This document shows positions 25,221 to 33,800 of a stretch of DNA of 34,444 bases, piece by piece (positions within the stretch are counted from its first letter, which is position 1; each line of letters opens with the position of its first letter). The stretch is from assembly GCA_910589105.1 (NCBI GenBank), contig CAJUST010000024.1, positions 1 to 34,444 on the forward strand, written 5' to 3'. Source of the stretch: an uncultured Lachnospiraceae bacterium. GTDB lineage: Bacteria; Bacillota; Clostridia; Lachnospirales; Lachnospiraceae. The position numbers and the translations under genes are program-made. The notes beneath the pieces were generated by a model that did no database searches, was not told where the DNA came from, and saw only the letters and a program-made list of their open reading frames with translations.

Positions 25221-26126
25221 TTAATTTTTGAATTTTACTTTTTTCCCGGCGCCTTTTGACTGTATTATCTTTTTATACGCTTCTTTTTTCTTTTTTGGCG
25301 TTTTGATTTCTGCTTTGGCATAGATGCCTTTAAGTGCTTTAGCCCCTATCGTTTTACTCTTTAATTTTGTTGCTCTGATATTAATTTTATTTAGGTTTTT
25401 ACAGCCCAAAAAAGCCTTTTTCCCTATTCTTTGCATATTTTTACCGATTGTGGCGCTCTTTAATTTTTTATAATCTTTAAAGGCATTTGCAGATATAGAC
25501 GTCACTTGATACCGGATCTCTCCGATCGTTACTTCAGAAGGTATCGTTACGGAAGTTACTTTTTTGTTCTTTGGCTTTGTATATGCGGCCGTTGGATTTT
25601 TTGCATCTGCGCTTGTAACAGTATAAGTTACATTTCCCAAATCTTTTATCCGCTCGCCTTTTTCCGCCGGAACAGGTTTGTTTGTCCCGCCTGTGTTTGG
25701 ATTTTTGGAATTGCCGGAACCGGAAGGCGGCTTTTGCGTTCCTCCATTTGGCTTATTTTCTGTCCCTCCGTTTGGTTTGTTTGTTCCTCCATTTGGTTTG
25801 TTTTCCGTGTCCTCTCCGGGTTCCTCTTTATCTGCGCCATCTGACGCTTCTTTGATAATTTTTCCGGTAGCCGGGTCCCAAACTCCCCAGTTTACATGCT
25901 CCTCAAAATTTTTCTTTACATTGTTTGTCCATGTTTGGTTTTCTGCCGGAGTATAAACGTCTGACTTTGAAATGCTGCCAAACAACCCCTTTCCAACTTC
26001 AGGGGCGTCTCCCTTAAAATACATCGTCTTATCATCATTGTAATTGTAACTGCAAAAGGCTTTATCTCCGAATGAATTCACGCTTGCCGGTATGGTCAAA
26101 GAATGTAATTTACTGCGCCAAGCAAA
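25221..26126 (-). pseudogene. C-terminal part of a BspA-like leucine-rich repeat surface protein
   Basis: About 300 codons that begin in the middle of a BspA-type LRR (LHSLTIPASVNSFGDKAF) right after an in-frame TAA at 26127-26129. There is no start codon context, RBS or signal peptide. The order visible is: LRR remnant; a capping segment (VYTPAENQTWTNNVKKNF); a low-complexity linker with four NKPNGGT-like copies (about residues 100-140); then a second LRR block (VTSVTIPSEV, ANAFKDYKKLKSATIG) and a very basic C-terminus. Intact members are large, exported, adhesin-like proteins. The gene has lost its 5' part and is probably silent. It reads in frame, except for that one stop, with the membrane-protein remnant upstream, which suggests a deletion joined the two. 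Confidence 0.8.
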
Positions 26127-26357
26127 TTAAAACGCCGGAATGGAACAGGCAAATACAGCGGCGTCGTTGACGTAAAACCTAAGAGGCTGTTTTTTTAACT
26201 GGACTGCCAAAAGCAGGCCCAATCCAATGCTTACGAACGCGCATGCCAGCTCATAGCACAATCCCGCCATAAAAAACGAAACGGAAAACAGAATACGCAT
26301 TGACTGTATAAAAAAATTTTTCTTTTGAAACGCTCTCCTCCCCTTCCTAACGTCCAT
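26127..26357 (-). pseudogene. N-terminal fragment of a membrane protein
   Basis: A 76-codon frame with a GGGAG site before the ATG at 26357. It encodes a basic start, one long hydrophobic stretch (about 20-50; FMAGLCYELACAF) and a basic turn (QLKKQPLRF), then stops where the LRR remnant begins. This looks like the first transmembrane helices of a polytopic membrane protein whose remainder is missing. The frame continues upstream to 26597 without similarity to anything recognised, and that extension is not called. The family is not identifiable. Confidence 0.45.
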
Positions 26358-26427
26358 AGTTTTGATCTCCCACGCAGATACCATAATCGTCCGCCCTCTG
26401 TCAGAATATCTTTTGTGAGAAACCAAG

Positions 26428-26472
26428 AACGGGGCGTTCGTATGCGTCCACACTATGCGCCCCGTTTTATTT
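26428..26472 (+). terminator. Orphan terminator-like hairpin
   Basis: Eight-bp GC-rich stem ACGGGGCG/CGCCCCGT with a 21-nt loop, followed on the plus strand by TTTATTT. No plus-strand gene precedes it, so it may be a relic of the lost gene content in this stretch. Confidence 0.5.
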
Positions 26473-26602
26473 AAAGGCCAAAATTCTTTTTTTCTGATAC
26501 ACACTGCCATCTTTCGGTTGTAATTAAAAAATAATTCCCTTATAATAGCATTGTGTATCGCAGAATCATTCTGTATTGTGGGTAGCCAAATTACCATCCC
26601 TT

Positions 26603-26630
26603 ACCCGGCATTGTTCCCGCAATGCCGGGT
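26603..26630. repeat. Perfect 11-bp inverted repeat without U-tract
   Basis: ACCCGGCATTG and CAATGCCGGGT are separated by 6 nt. There is no T-run on either side, so it is not a simple terminator. It lies 170 nt upstream of nagB in decayed intergenic DNA and could be a REP-like element or an operator. Confidence 0.6.
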
Positions 26631-26741
26631 GGCGCACCATATCCGTCCTTGATTTCTTAACCCATATTTTACCATATCAAAATATGAATCACAAGCGCTT
26701 TGCAAACAATATTATTTTTTCTAATTTTTTACAACTTAGGA

Positions 26742-26769
26742 TTGAGAAATTTTGAAAATGTACTATAAT
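26742..26769 (+). promoter_or_regulatory. Promoter of nagBA
   Basis: TTGAGA (26742-26747), 16-nt spacer, TATAAT (26764-26769). The leader is about 25 nt and carries AAGGAGG at 26788-26794. A small palindrome, AAGCGCTT, lies about 50 nt upstream and might be a regulator site. Confidence 0.75.
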
Positions 26770-26800
26770 AAAAATATCATACAAATTAAGGAGGATTCAA

Positions 26801-27556
26801 ATGCAAATCATTCAGGGAAAAGACTATGACGACATGAGCCGGAAAGCGGCAAATATTATTTCTGCGCAGGTGATTTTAAAACCGAACTGCGTGCTTGGCC
26901 TTGCAACAGGCTCTACGCCTCTTGGGACCTACGCAAATTTAATTAACTGGCACGAAAAAGGGGATTTGGATTTTTCAAATGTTTCTTCTGTCAATCTTGA
27001 CGAATACCGCGGGCTTCCGGCAGACAATGACCAAAGCTACCGCTATTTTATGAAAACAAACCTGTTCGATAAAATCAATATTGACCAGAGCAGGACTCAC
27101 GTTCCAAACGGCATGGAGCCGGACAGCGAAAAAGCCTGCCGCGACCACGATTCCATTATTAAGGAACTGGGCGGCATTGACTTACAGTTACTAGGGCTTG
27201 GCTTAAACGGGCATATCGGATTTAATGAGCCGGCTGCGGATTTTCCGAAAGGAACGCACTGCGTTGACCTGACAAAGAGCACGATTGAAGCAAACTCCAG
27301 ATTCTTCGCTTCCATTGATGAAGTGCCGACGCAGGCATATACGATGGGCATCCAGTCCATTATGCTGGCGAAGAAAATTTTAATCATTGCAAGCGGCGCA
27401 AATAAAGCGGAGATCGTTGCAAAAGCATTTTTAGGGCCGGTAACTCCTGACGTTCCCGCTTCTATTCTGCAAATGCATCCAGATGTAACATTAGTCGCTG
27501 ACGAAGCCGCTTTATCTGTTTACAACAAGCAGTTAAGTGAAATGGGGGCGAACTAA
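26801..27556 (+). CDS. nagB: Glucosamine-6-phosphate deaminase
   Basis: Converts glucosamine 6-phosphate to fructose 6-phosphate plus ammonia, the last step in amino-sugar breakdown. The 251-aa protein has the phosphate loop LATGSTP (34-40), the catalytic base Asp67 in NLDEYRG, and the ring-opening pair His138 and Glu143 in NGHIGFNEPA. An ideal AAGGAGG lies 6 nt before the ATG. nagA begins 2 nt after the stop, so the two are co-translated. The length is that of the short, non-allosteric bacterial form. Confidence 0.97.
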   Translation: MQIIQGKDYDDMSRKAANIISAQVILKPNCVLGLATGSTPLGTYANLINWHEKGDLDFSNVSSVNLDEYRGLPADNDQSYRYFMKTNLFDKINIDQSRTHVPNGMEPDSEKACRDHDSIIKELGGIDLQLLGLGLNGHIGFNEPAADFPKGTHCVDLTKSTIEANSRFFASIDEVPTQAYTMGIQSIMLAKKILIIASGANKAEIVAKAFLGPVTPDVPASILQMHPDVTLVADEAALSVYNKQLSEMGAN

Positions 27557-27558
27557 TC

Positions 27559-28689
27559 ATGGTCATCAAAAATGCCCTTGTTTTTACAGACGATTGTAAA
27601 TTTACGCAAAAAGACGTCTATATAGAAAACGGACGCTTTTCTGATACGGCATCGGATTCCGAAGTCATTGACGGAACCGGCTGCTATCTGATTCCGGGGC
27701 TTATGGATATCCATTTCCATGGGTGTGTGGGACATGACTTCTGCGACGCTACAATGGAAGCCTTGACTGCAATGGCGGAATACGAACTGAAAAACGGCGT
27801 GACTTCCATCTGTCCGGCTTCTATGACGCTTTCAGAAGAAACTCTGATTGACGTCTGCAAAAATGCGAAAGCATACCGTGATGCATGGAAAGCCGGAAGC
27901 TCTGCAAGAATCTGCGGCATCAATTTAGAAGGGCCGTTTATTGCCATGAGCAAAAAAGGCGCGCAGAATCCAAAATATGTCACCGCCCCAAATAAAGAAA
28001 TGTTCCAGCATCTAATTGACGCTGCAGACGGGCTTGTAAAACTGACGACGATTGCGCCGGAAACAGAAAACGCTATGGATTTCATCCGGGAATTTTCGGA
28101 CAAAGCGCGTATTTCGATTGGACATACTGACTGTGACTATGACACGGCCCGCGAAGCGTTTTTAGCGGGAGCCAGCCATATCACGCATTTATTTAACGCT
28201 ATGCCTCCATTTACGCACAGAAAGCCAGCTTTAATCGGAGCCGGATTTGACACGAAAAAAGTGACGCCGGAAATTATCTGTGACGGCATCCACATTGATC
28301 CGGCTTCTGTAAGGACTGCGTTTGCCATCTTTGGCGATGACCGCATGATTTTAATCAGTGACAGCATGATGGCGACCGGAATGCCAAACGGCGACTATTC
28401 CCTTGGCGGGCTTGCCGTAAAAGTGACGGGACGGCTTGCTACATTAGAAGATGGCACGATTGCCGGTTCCGCTACGAATTTGATGGACTGCATGAAAACT
28501 GCTGTCCAAAAAATGGAGCTTCCATTAGAAAGCGCTGTAAAATGCGCGACGATTAACCCGGCAAAAGCGATTGGGGAAGACAAAGAATATGGAAGCATTA
28601 CCATAGGAAAATACGCAGACTGCGTACTGTTAAAACAGGATACTCTGGATATCAAACAAGTAATTTCGCATGGACATGCAATATCCTAG
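27559..28689 (+). CDS. nagA: N-acetylglucosamine-6-phosphate deacetylase
   Basis: Removes acetate from GlcNAc 6-phosphate to give the NagB substrate. The 376-aa amidohydrolase has the metal motif MDIHFHG (His52, His54), Glu124 in NLEGPF, His189 in GHTD, His210 in THLFNAM and the catalytic Asp268 in ISDSM. It begins 2 nt after nagB with a GGGGG ribosome site inside the nagB end. It is followed by a terminator at 28706. Order nagB-nagA places the deaminase first. Confidence 0.97.
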   Translation: MVIKNALVFTDDCKFTQKDVYIENGRFSDTASDSEVIDGTGCYLIPGLMDIHFHGCVGHDFCDATMEALTAMAEYELKNGVTSICPASMTLSEETLIDVCKNAKAYRDAWKAGSSARICGINLEGPFIAMSKKGAQNPKYVTAPNKEMFQHLIDAADGLVKLTTIAPETENAMDFIREFSDKARISIGHTDCDYDTAREAFLAGASHITHLFNAMPPFTHRKPALIGAGFDTKKVTPEIICDGIHIDPASVRTAFAIFGDDRMILISDSMMATGMPNGDYSLGGLAVKVTGRLATLEDGTIAGSATNLMDCMKTAVQKMELPLESAVKCATINPAKAIGEDKEYGSITIGKYADCVLLKQDTLDIKQVISHGHAIS

Positions 28690-28705
28690 GCCAAATTTAA
28701 AAGTT

Positions 28706-28738
28706 AGAGACTGGAACACAGCTCCAGTCTCTTATTTC
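28706..28738 (+). terminator. Terminator after nagA
   Basis: Perfect 10-bp stem AGAGACTGGA/TCCAGTCTCT around 7 nt, then TATTT. It starts 16 nt after the nagA stop. The T-tract is short. Confidence 0.75.
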
Positions 28739-28768
28739 CGTCCAAAAATACAGATTCCCTATTCTGAT

Positions 28769-28797
28769 TTGACATAAAAAACATCAAATGACAAACT
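28769..28797 (+). promoter_or_regulatory. Possible promoter of the Ig-like/NlpC-P60 gene
   Basis: A perfect -35 TTGACA (28769-28774), 17-nt spacer and a poor -10 CAAACT that is, however, preceded by TGA (extended -10). Confidence 0.35.
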
Positions 28798-28822
28798 GGA
28801 AACATACAACAGGAGGAAAGAC

Positions 28823-29968
28823 ATGAAACGAAAATTATTTGTATCAGCAATCTGTTTTTATATCCTACTCGCCTGTGGAACGATTTTAAACGCTGCAAAC
28901 GCCAGCGCGAAAGAAACGGATATGAAAAACAGCCGCCGCGGACTTACCAATGATAAAGACTGGCTCTCTGAAAAGCCGGAACCTGTGTTTGACATGACAA
29001 ATGTCACACTAAAGAAAACCAATGCGGAAGTTTATTTGGTTCCGGTTTATTCCTATGGCGCGATTTCCTATGATGAAAATATGACTTTTGACGTTGCCAT
29101 AAACAGCCCGGTAATGTTAGATGACACTATGCACGGCATCGACCTGTCCTGTAAAAGCTCCAATAAAAAAGTTCAGGCAAGCGCATCTCTTTCTGAAAAT
29201 ATCCTCCATTTTAAAATTCGGGCAAACCAAAAATGCAAAACGAAATTAACGATCTATATTGCAAAAAAGAAGTTTCAAATAAAGGTCTCTATAAAACCGG
29301 TAAATATCTCTGCCAATTCTCTGTTATTGGAAAAAGGAAAAACCAAAAAATTGAAATTAACTGGCAATCCAAAAGGCATTACATGGTCATCTTCCAATAA
29401 AAAAATCGCCACTGTTTCCAAAAAAGGAGTGGTGAAAGGCAAAAGAACCGGTAATGTCATGATCTCAGCTAAAATCGGAAAACGACGGGTCGGCTGCTCT
29501 GTCTCCGTCACGACTTCCGCGTTAAAAAAAGTATGCGAAAGAGCTTCCTATATCGGCGCAAACTGGCAATACAGTCAGGCAAAACGCGCCCTGCCCGGCT
29601 ATTATGACTGCAGTTCTTTAGTATGGAAAGCCTATACGGAATGCGCGGGAGTGAATTTTGGGAGTTCTAACTATCCGGGAACAAGCTCCACAGAGGCCGT
29701 ATGGTGCAATGCAAACAACCGTTTAATTCCGGGAGGATACAGCTATGCAAGAGTGCTGAATATGCAGTTGAATCCGGGAGATCTAATCTTCAAATCAAGA
29801 AGCTTAAGCAATCCTTTTTATACAACCTATCATGTGGAAATGTTTACGGGATATGTCTGCTTAGGTTACGGGAGCAACGGAAAACCCATTATCACCTCAC
29901 TTTGGGCGTCAAGGGCTCCCGGCTATAGCGCGGTAAGCGGCTCTTTACTTGCAAGGCCGGTTAAATAA
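28823..29968 (+). CDS. Exported Ig-like (Big2) protein with NlpC/P60-like domain
   Basis: Likely cell-wall protein of 381 aa. The N-terminus is a signal peptide. A lipobox-like LLAC ends at Cys18 and an ASA site lies near residue 29, so lipoprotein or type I processing are both possible. Residues about 35-150 match nothing recognised. Residues about 155-230 are a bacterial Ig-like domain of the Big2 type (WSSSNKKIATVSKKGVVKGK). The C-terminal part (about 235-381) looks like an NlpC/P60 cysteine peptidase: Cys263 in YYDCSSLVWKAY, and His337 in TYHVEMFTGY. That family cuts peptidoglycan peptides. AGGAGG lies 6 nt before the ATG. The gene is monocistronic, with a short terminator-like hairpin after it. 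Confidence 0.82.
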   Translation: MKRKLFVSAICFYILLACGTILNAANASAKETDMKNSRRGLTNDKDWLSEKPEPVFDMTNVTLKKTNAEVYLVPVYSYGAISYDENMTFDVAINSPVMLDDTMHGIDLSCKSSNKKVQASASLSENILHFKIRANQKCKTKLTIYIAKKKFQIKVSIKPVNISANSLLLEKGKTKKLKLTGNPKGITWSSSNKKIATVSKKGVVKGKRTGNVMISAKIGKRRVGCSVSVTTSALKKVCERASYIGANWQYSQAKRALPGYYDCSSLVWKAYTECAGVNFGSSNYPGTSSTEAVWCNANNRLIPGGYSYARVLNMQLNPGDLIFKSRSLSNPFYTTYHVEMFTGYVCLGYGSNGKPIITSLWASRAPGYSAVSGSLLARPVK

Positions 29969-29980
29969 ATGATTTTACAT

Positions 29981-30006
29981 AATCCATGAAAAGCGGATTG
30001 TTTTTT
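29981..30006 (+). terminator. Weak terminator after the NlpC/P60 gene
   Basis: Stem AATCC/GGATT (5 bp) with a 9-nt loop, followed by GTTTTTT, 12 nt past the stop. Confidence 0.45.
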
Positions 30007-30045
30007 GCGCGACCCAGCCATACACTGTATCTAATGGAAAACTGC

Positions 30046-30151
30046 AAAAAGAGGCTGTTGCAAAATATGATTTCTATACATTATGGATCCGATCTATGTG
30101 GGTTGATTCCATATCTTATCTATAGCAAATATTTTGCGACAGCCCTTTTTA
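30046..30151. repeat. Long imperfect inverted repeat, MITE-like
   Basis: Arms of about 23 nt (30046-30068 and 30129-30151) match at about 20 positions, with core GGCTGTYGCAAAATAT, and enclose about 60 nt that also partly pair. The core resembles terminal repeats of IS1182-type insertion sequences. There is no transposase, so it is read as a miniature non-autonomous element or a strong terminator. The 3' arm ends in a T-run on the plus strand. Confidence 0.55.
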
Positions 30152-30315
30152 CAGATTTTCGTTTCTTAACTATTTTTTATCTGTTTTCTTTTCTGTTTCT
30201 TATATGTTTTTTATCTGTTTCTTTTCTGTTTTTTATATGTTCTCTTTTCTGTTTTCCTAACTGTTTTTACTTGTTTTCTTATTTTTTATCTGTTTTCTTA
30301 TCTGTTTTTTTCTGG
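30152..30315. repeat. T-rich direct repeats (plus strand) / polypurine-rich on minus
   Basis: About 160 nt almost without G or C on the plus strand except in repeated TATCTGTTTTCTTTTCTGTTT-like units; the clearest two copies, of about 33 nt, begin near 30175 and 30208. Together with 29969-30151 this is the gene-free stretch of about 330 nt before the ECF gene stop. On the minus strand it reads as A/G-rich with stops in all frames, so it is not coding. Confidence 0.7.
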
Positions 30316-30876
30316 GCATTTTACATTTTTTACACGATGTCCCATGCTGATCACGCCTGTTTTATCCAATGCTGCCATAAGAGCCGGAATAAAGAGAAGC
30401 TGTAAGATGATTCCCGGTATCGCATTGAAACATGCCCCGGCGATAAACATCTGCCATGTAAAAACTGATTTTGACAATCCCATTATGATTATGCTTGCCA
30501 CTCCCCAGACCACCCTGCCGCCAATCATAGCGATGAATAAAGAACGGTATAAGGCAGTCATGCAGTTCCAGCGGGAACGGCTGTAACAAATTCCCGCAAG
30601 TATGCCGTATGCCGCAAGTTCAAATGCCATTGCTATGCCATTTGGCATGGGCGGCATCCCAAAAAGCGCATACCGGAACAGCGGAAGAACCGCCCCAACC
30701 GTCCCGCCATACTGCCACCCACAGAGCAGGCCGCAGACCAGCGCGGGAAGATGCATGGGCAAAAGCATATTTCCAATCCGCGGAATCTGCCCTGTAAAAA
30801 ACGGCAGGACAATTCCGACGGCTAATAACATTGCGGATATGACAAGTTTCTGGATTTGGATTCTCGTTTGTTCCAC
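30298..30876 (-). CDS. ECF-type vitamin transporter S component, substrate unknown
   Basis: Membrane substrate-binding subunit for an energy-coupling factor transporter; the shared EcfA/A'/T module is elsewhere. About 190 aa with five to six hydrophobic segments: VISAMLLAVGIVLPFF, MHLPALVCGLLCG, VGAVLPLFRYALFG, AMAFELAAYGILAG, MIGGRVVWGVASIIIMG and a last helix near 150-175, then a basic tail. The ATG at 30885 has its GGAG directly abutting, so the GTG at 30876 (GGAG nine nt away) is the more likely start. It begins 15 nt after the purL stop and must be co-transcribed with it. The ligand could be a vitamin or a purine-linked compound, but nothing decides it. Confidence 0.82.
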   Translation of the reverse strand: MEQTRIQIQKLVISAMLLAVGIVLPFFTGQIPRIGNMLLPMHLPALVCGLLCGWQYGGTVGAVLPLFRYALFGMPPMPNGIAMAFELAAYGILAGICYSRSRWNCMTALYRSLFIAMIGGRVVWGVASIIIMGLSKSVFTWQMFIAGACFNAIPGIILQLLFIPALMAALDKTGVISMGHRVKNVKCPEKNR

Positions 30877-30891
30877 TAAAAACATCTCCTT

Positions 30892-33800
30892 TTACTGAAA
30901 ATATTTTACTCCCGATTCAAACAATTTCATATCCTGCTCCCCATAAATGTTCACTGCGACGGATTCCCCTTTCCGTTCCGCATGAGCCATTTTTCCAAAC
31001 ACACGCCCGTCCGGGCTTGTAATTCCTTCGATTGCGGCGTAAGAGCCATTGACGTTCCATTCTTCGTCCATCGTTGGCATTCCATTTTCATCTACATACT
31101 GCGTCGCCGCCTGACCGTTTGCAAAAAGACGATCTATCCACTCTTTCTTTGCCACAAAACGCCCTTCCCCATGGGAAGCCGGATTGCAGTAAACGCCGCC
31201 AAGCTTTGCGCCTGAAAGCCACGGAGACTTATTGGAAACGACTTTCGTATAGACCATTTTACTTATATGCCGCCCAATCACATTATAGGTCAGCGTCGGG
31301 GAATCCACTGTCTGTTCCATAATTTCCCCATATGGGACAAGCCCAAGCTTCACTAACGCCTGAAATCCATTGCAGATGCCAAGCATTAAACCATCCCGTT
31401 CTTTTAGCAGGCGGCGCACCGCTTCTTTTAACCGTTCATTCCGAAACGCCGTTGCAAAAAATTTCGCCGACCCTTCCGGCTCATCTCCGGCGGAAAACCC
31501 GCCCGGAAACATAATAATCTGCGCTTGGCCGATCGCCTTTTCAAACGTTTGGACAGATTCCCTTATATCTTCTGCATTTAAGTTACAGAACACTTTCGTC
31601 ACTACATTTGCGCCCGCCGCTTCAAACGCTTTCGCGCTGTCATACTCACAGTTCGTCCCCGGAAACACCGGAATAAATACAGTCGGTTTCGCCACTTTAT
31701 GTTTGCACAGATACACTTCTTTTGCTTGATAAATCCCTGTATCAAGGGTCTGTTTCTCCAACGAAACACGGGTCGGAAAGACCTTTTCAAGCGTCCCTGT
31801 CCATGCCGCCACCGCTTCTTCCATGGCAATATGCGTCTGCTTATAGACAAATTCCTGTCTGTCATTTACAACGCCTGCCTTTGACACATAATCCAAAAGT
31901 CCTGCATCCGAAAACGCCTGCATCACTTCTTCTTCCCTGTCTTTTTCAACTTCCGCGACAATCGCCCCAAAACCGGAAACAAACAGTTCCGTTTCGCTGA
32001 CAGTATCCGCTACCGTTACGCCAAGCTTATTTCCAAACGCCATTTTGCTGAGCGCCGCCGCAAGCCCTTTTCCATCTAACGCATAAGCGGAGACAACCGC
32101 TTTCTTTCCAGTCAGCATATGTGCCGTATCATAGAGTTTTTTCACCTGCCCATACACCGGAAGGTCAAATTCATCTGTTTGAATCCGAAACAGCAATAAC
32201 GGATTTCCCGCCTTTTTTAACTCAGGCGTCCGGATCTCCCCTTCCTTTGCCACGTCTACGGCAAACGACACTAATGTCGGCGGCACGTCAATTTCATTAA
32301 AACTGCCGGACATACTGTCTTTCCCGCCAATGGAAGGAAGCGAAAAGCCCATCTGCGCGCTGTATGCGCCAAGCAAAGCCGCAAACGGCTGGCTCCAGCG
32401 GGAAGGATCTTGTGACATTCTGCGGAAATATTCCTGAAACGAAAACCGTATTTTCCGGTAATCCCCGCCCGCAGCCGTTATCCTCGCCACGGATTCCAGC
32501 ACAGCATACACTGCTCCATGATATGGGCTAAACGTAGACACAAACGGATCAAAGCCATAGCTCATTAACGTCACTGCGTCCGTTTTGCCTTCCGCCACCG
32601 GAAGTTTTGCCGCCATGCTCTGCGTCTCCGTAAGTTGGTAGCGTCCGCCATACGGCATATAGACGCTGCCTGCCCCGATCGAGCCGTCAAACATTTCCAC
32701 AAGCCCCTTTTGCGAACAGACATTCAAATCGGAAAGCAGGGAAAGCCATGCCGTCTTTATGTCGTTTTTCTTAACCGCTTTTTCTACTGCCGGAATGGAA
32801 ATCCGGTTTAAGGGGCAGTCTTTTTTGGAAGGCGTCTCCACTTTAACGCTTGTTTCCTGATGCGCGCCGTTCGTGTCTAAAAATGCGCGGGAAATATTCA
32901 CAATTTCCTTTCCCCTCCAGCTCATTACTAAACGCGGCTCTTTTGTAACAACGGCAACGGGAACGGCCTCTAAGTTTTCTTCTTTTGCATATGCCAAAAA
33001 CGTTTCTAGGTCTTTCGGAGAAATGACAACCGCCATACGTTCCTGAGATTCGGAAATTGCAATTTCCGTCCCATCTAATCCGGCATATTTTTTGGGAACT
33101 TTGTCCAAATCAATCTTCAGCCCTGCGGCAAGCTCGCCGATCGCAACCGATACGCCGCCTGCGCCGAAATCGTTGCACTTTTTAATCAGATAGCTGACTT
33201 CTTCCCTGCGGAACAGACGCTGGATTTTACGTTCTGTCGGCGGGTTGCCTTTTTGCACTTCCGCCCCGCAGACGTCAATCGACGCTGTCGTATGCGCTTT
33301 TGACGATCCGGTTGCGCCGCCGCATCCGTCCCGTCCCGTCCTGCCGCCAAGCAGCACAATCACATCGTCCGGATCTGACGTAAGCCTTTGCACAGCGCGC
33401 CTTGGAGCCGCTCCCATTACCGCGCCGATCTCCATACGTTTTGCAACATAATTCGGATGATAGATTTCTTTGACGTAACCTGTCGCAAGCCCAATCTGGT
33501 TGCCATAGGAACTGTATCCTTTTGCCGCGCTTTGCACAATTTTTTTCTGTGGAAGCTTCCCTTCCATTGTATCTTTTACGGAAACAGTCGGGTCCGCCGC
33601 GCCCGTGACGCGCATTGCCTGATAAACGTATGTCCTTCCAGACAAAGGATCTCGGATTGCGCCGCCAAGGCAGGTCGCCGCGCCGCCAAACGGCTCAATT
33701 TCCGTCGGATGGTTGTGCGTCTCATTTTTAAAGTTGACCAGCCATTCTTCCGTTTTTCCGTCCACTTCTACCGGAACAATAATTGAACAGGCATTAATTT

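Noticed and set aside
26182..26191. AGAGGCTGTT match to the inverted-repeat arm
   Set aside because: Only ten bases and inside the membrane-protein fragment; a chance match is likely.
26358..26597. Extension of the membrane-protein fragment as coding
   Set aside because: It lacks similarity and crosses a GC-rich hairpin; a ribosome site is visible only before the ATG at 26357.
29986..30405. 139-codon plus-strand frame
   Set aside because: Its second half is the T-rich repeat read as Phe/Ser/Leu, it runs over the inverted repeat and into the ECF gene on the other strand, and it has no ribosome site.
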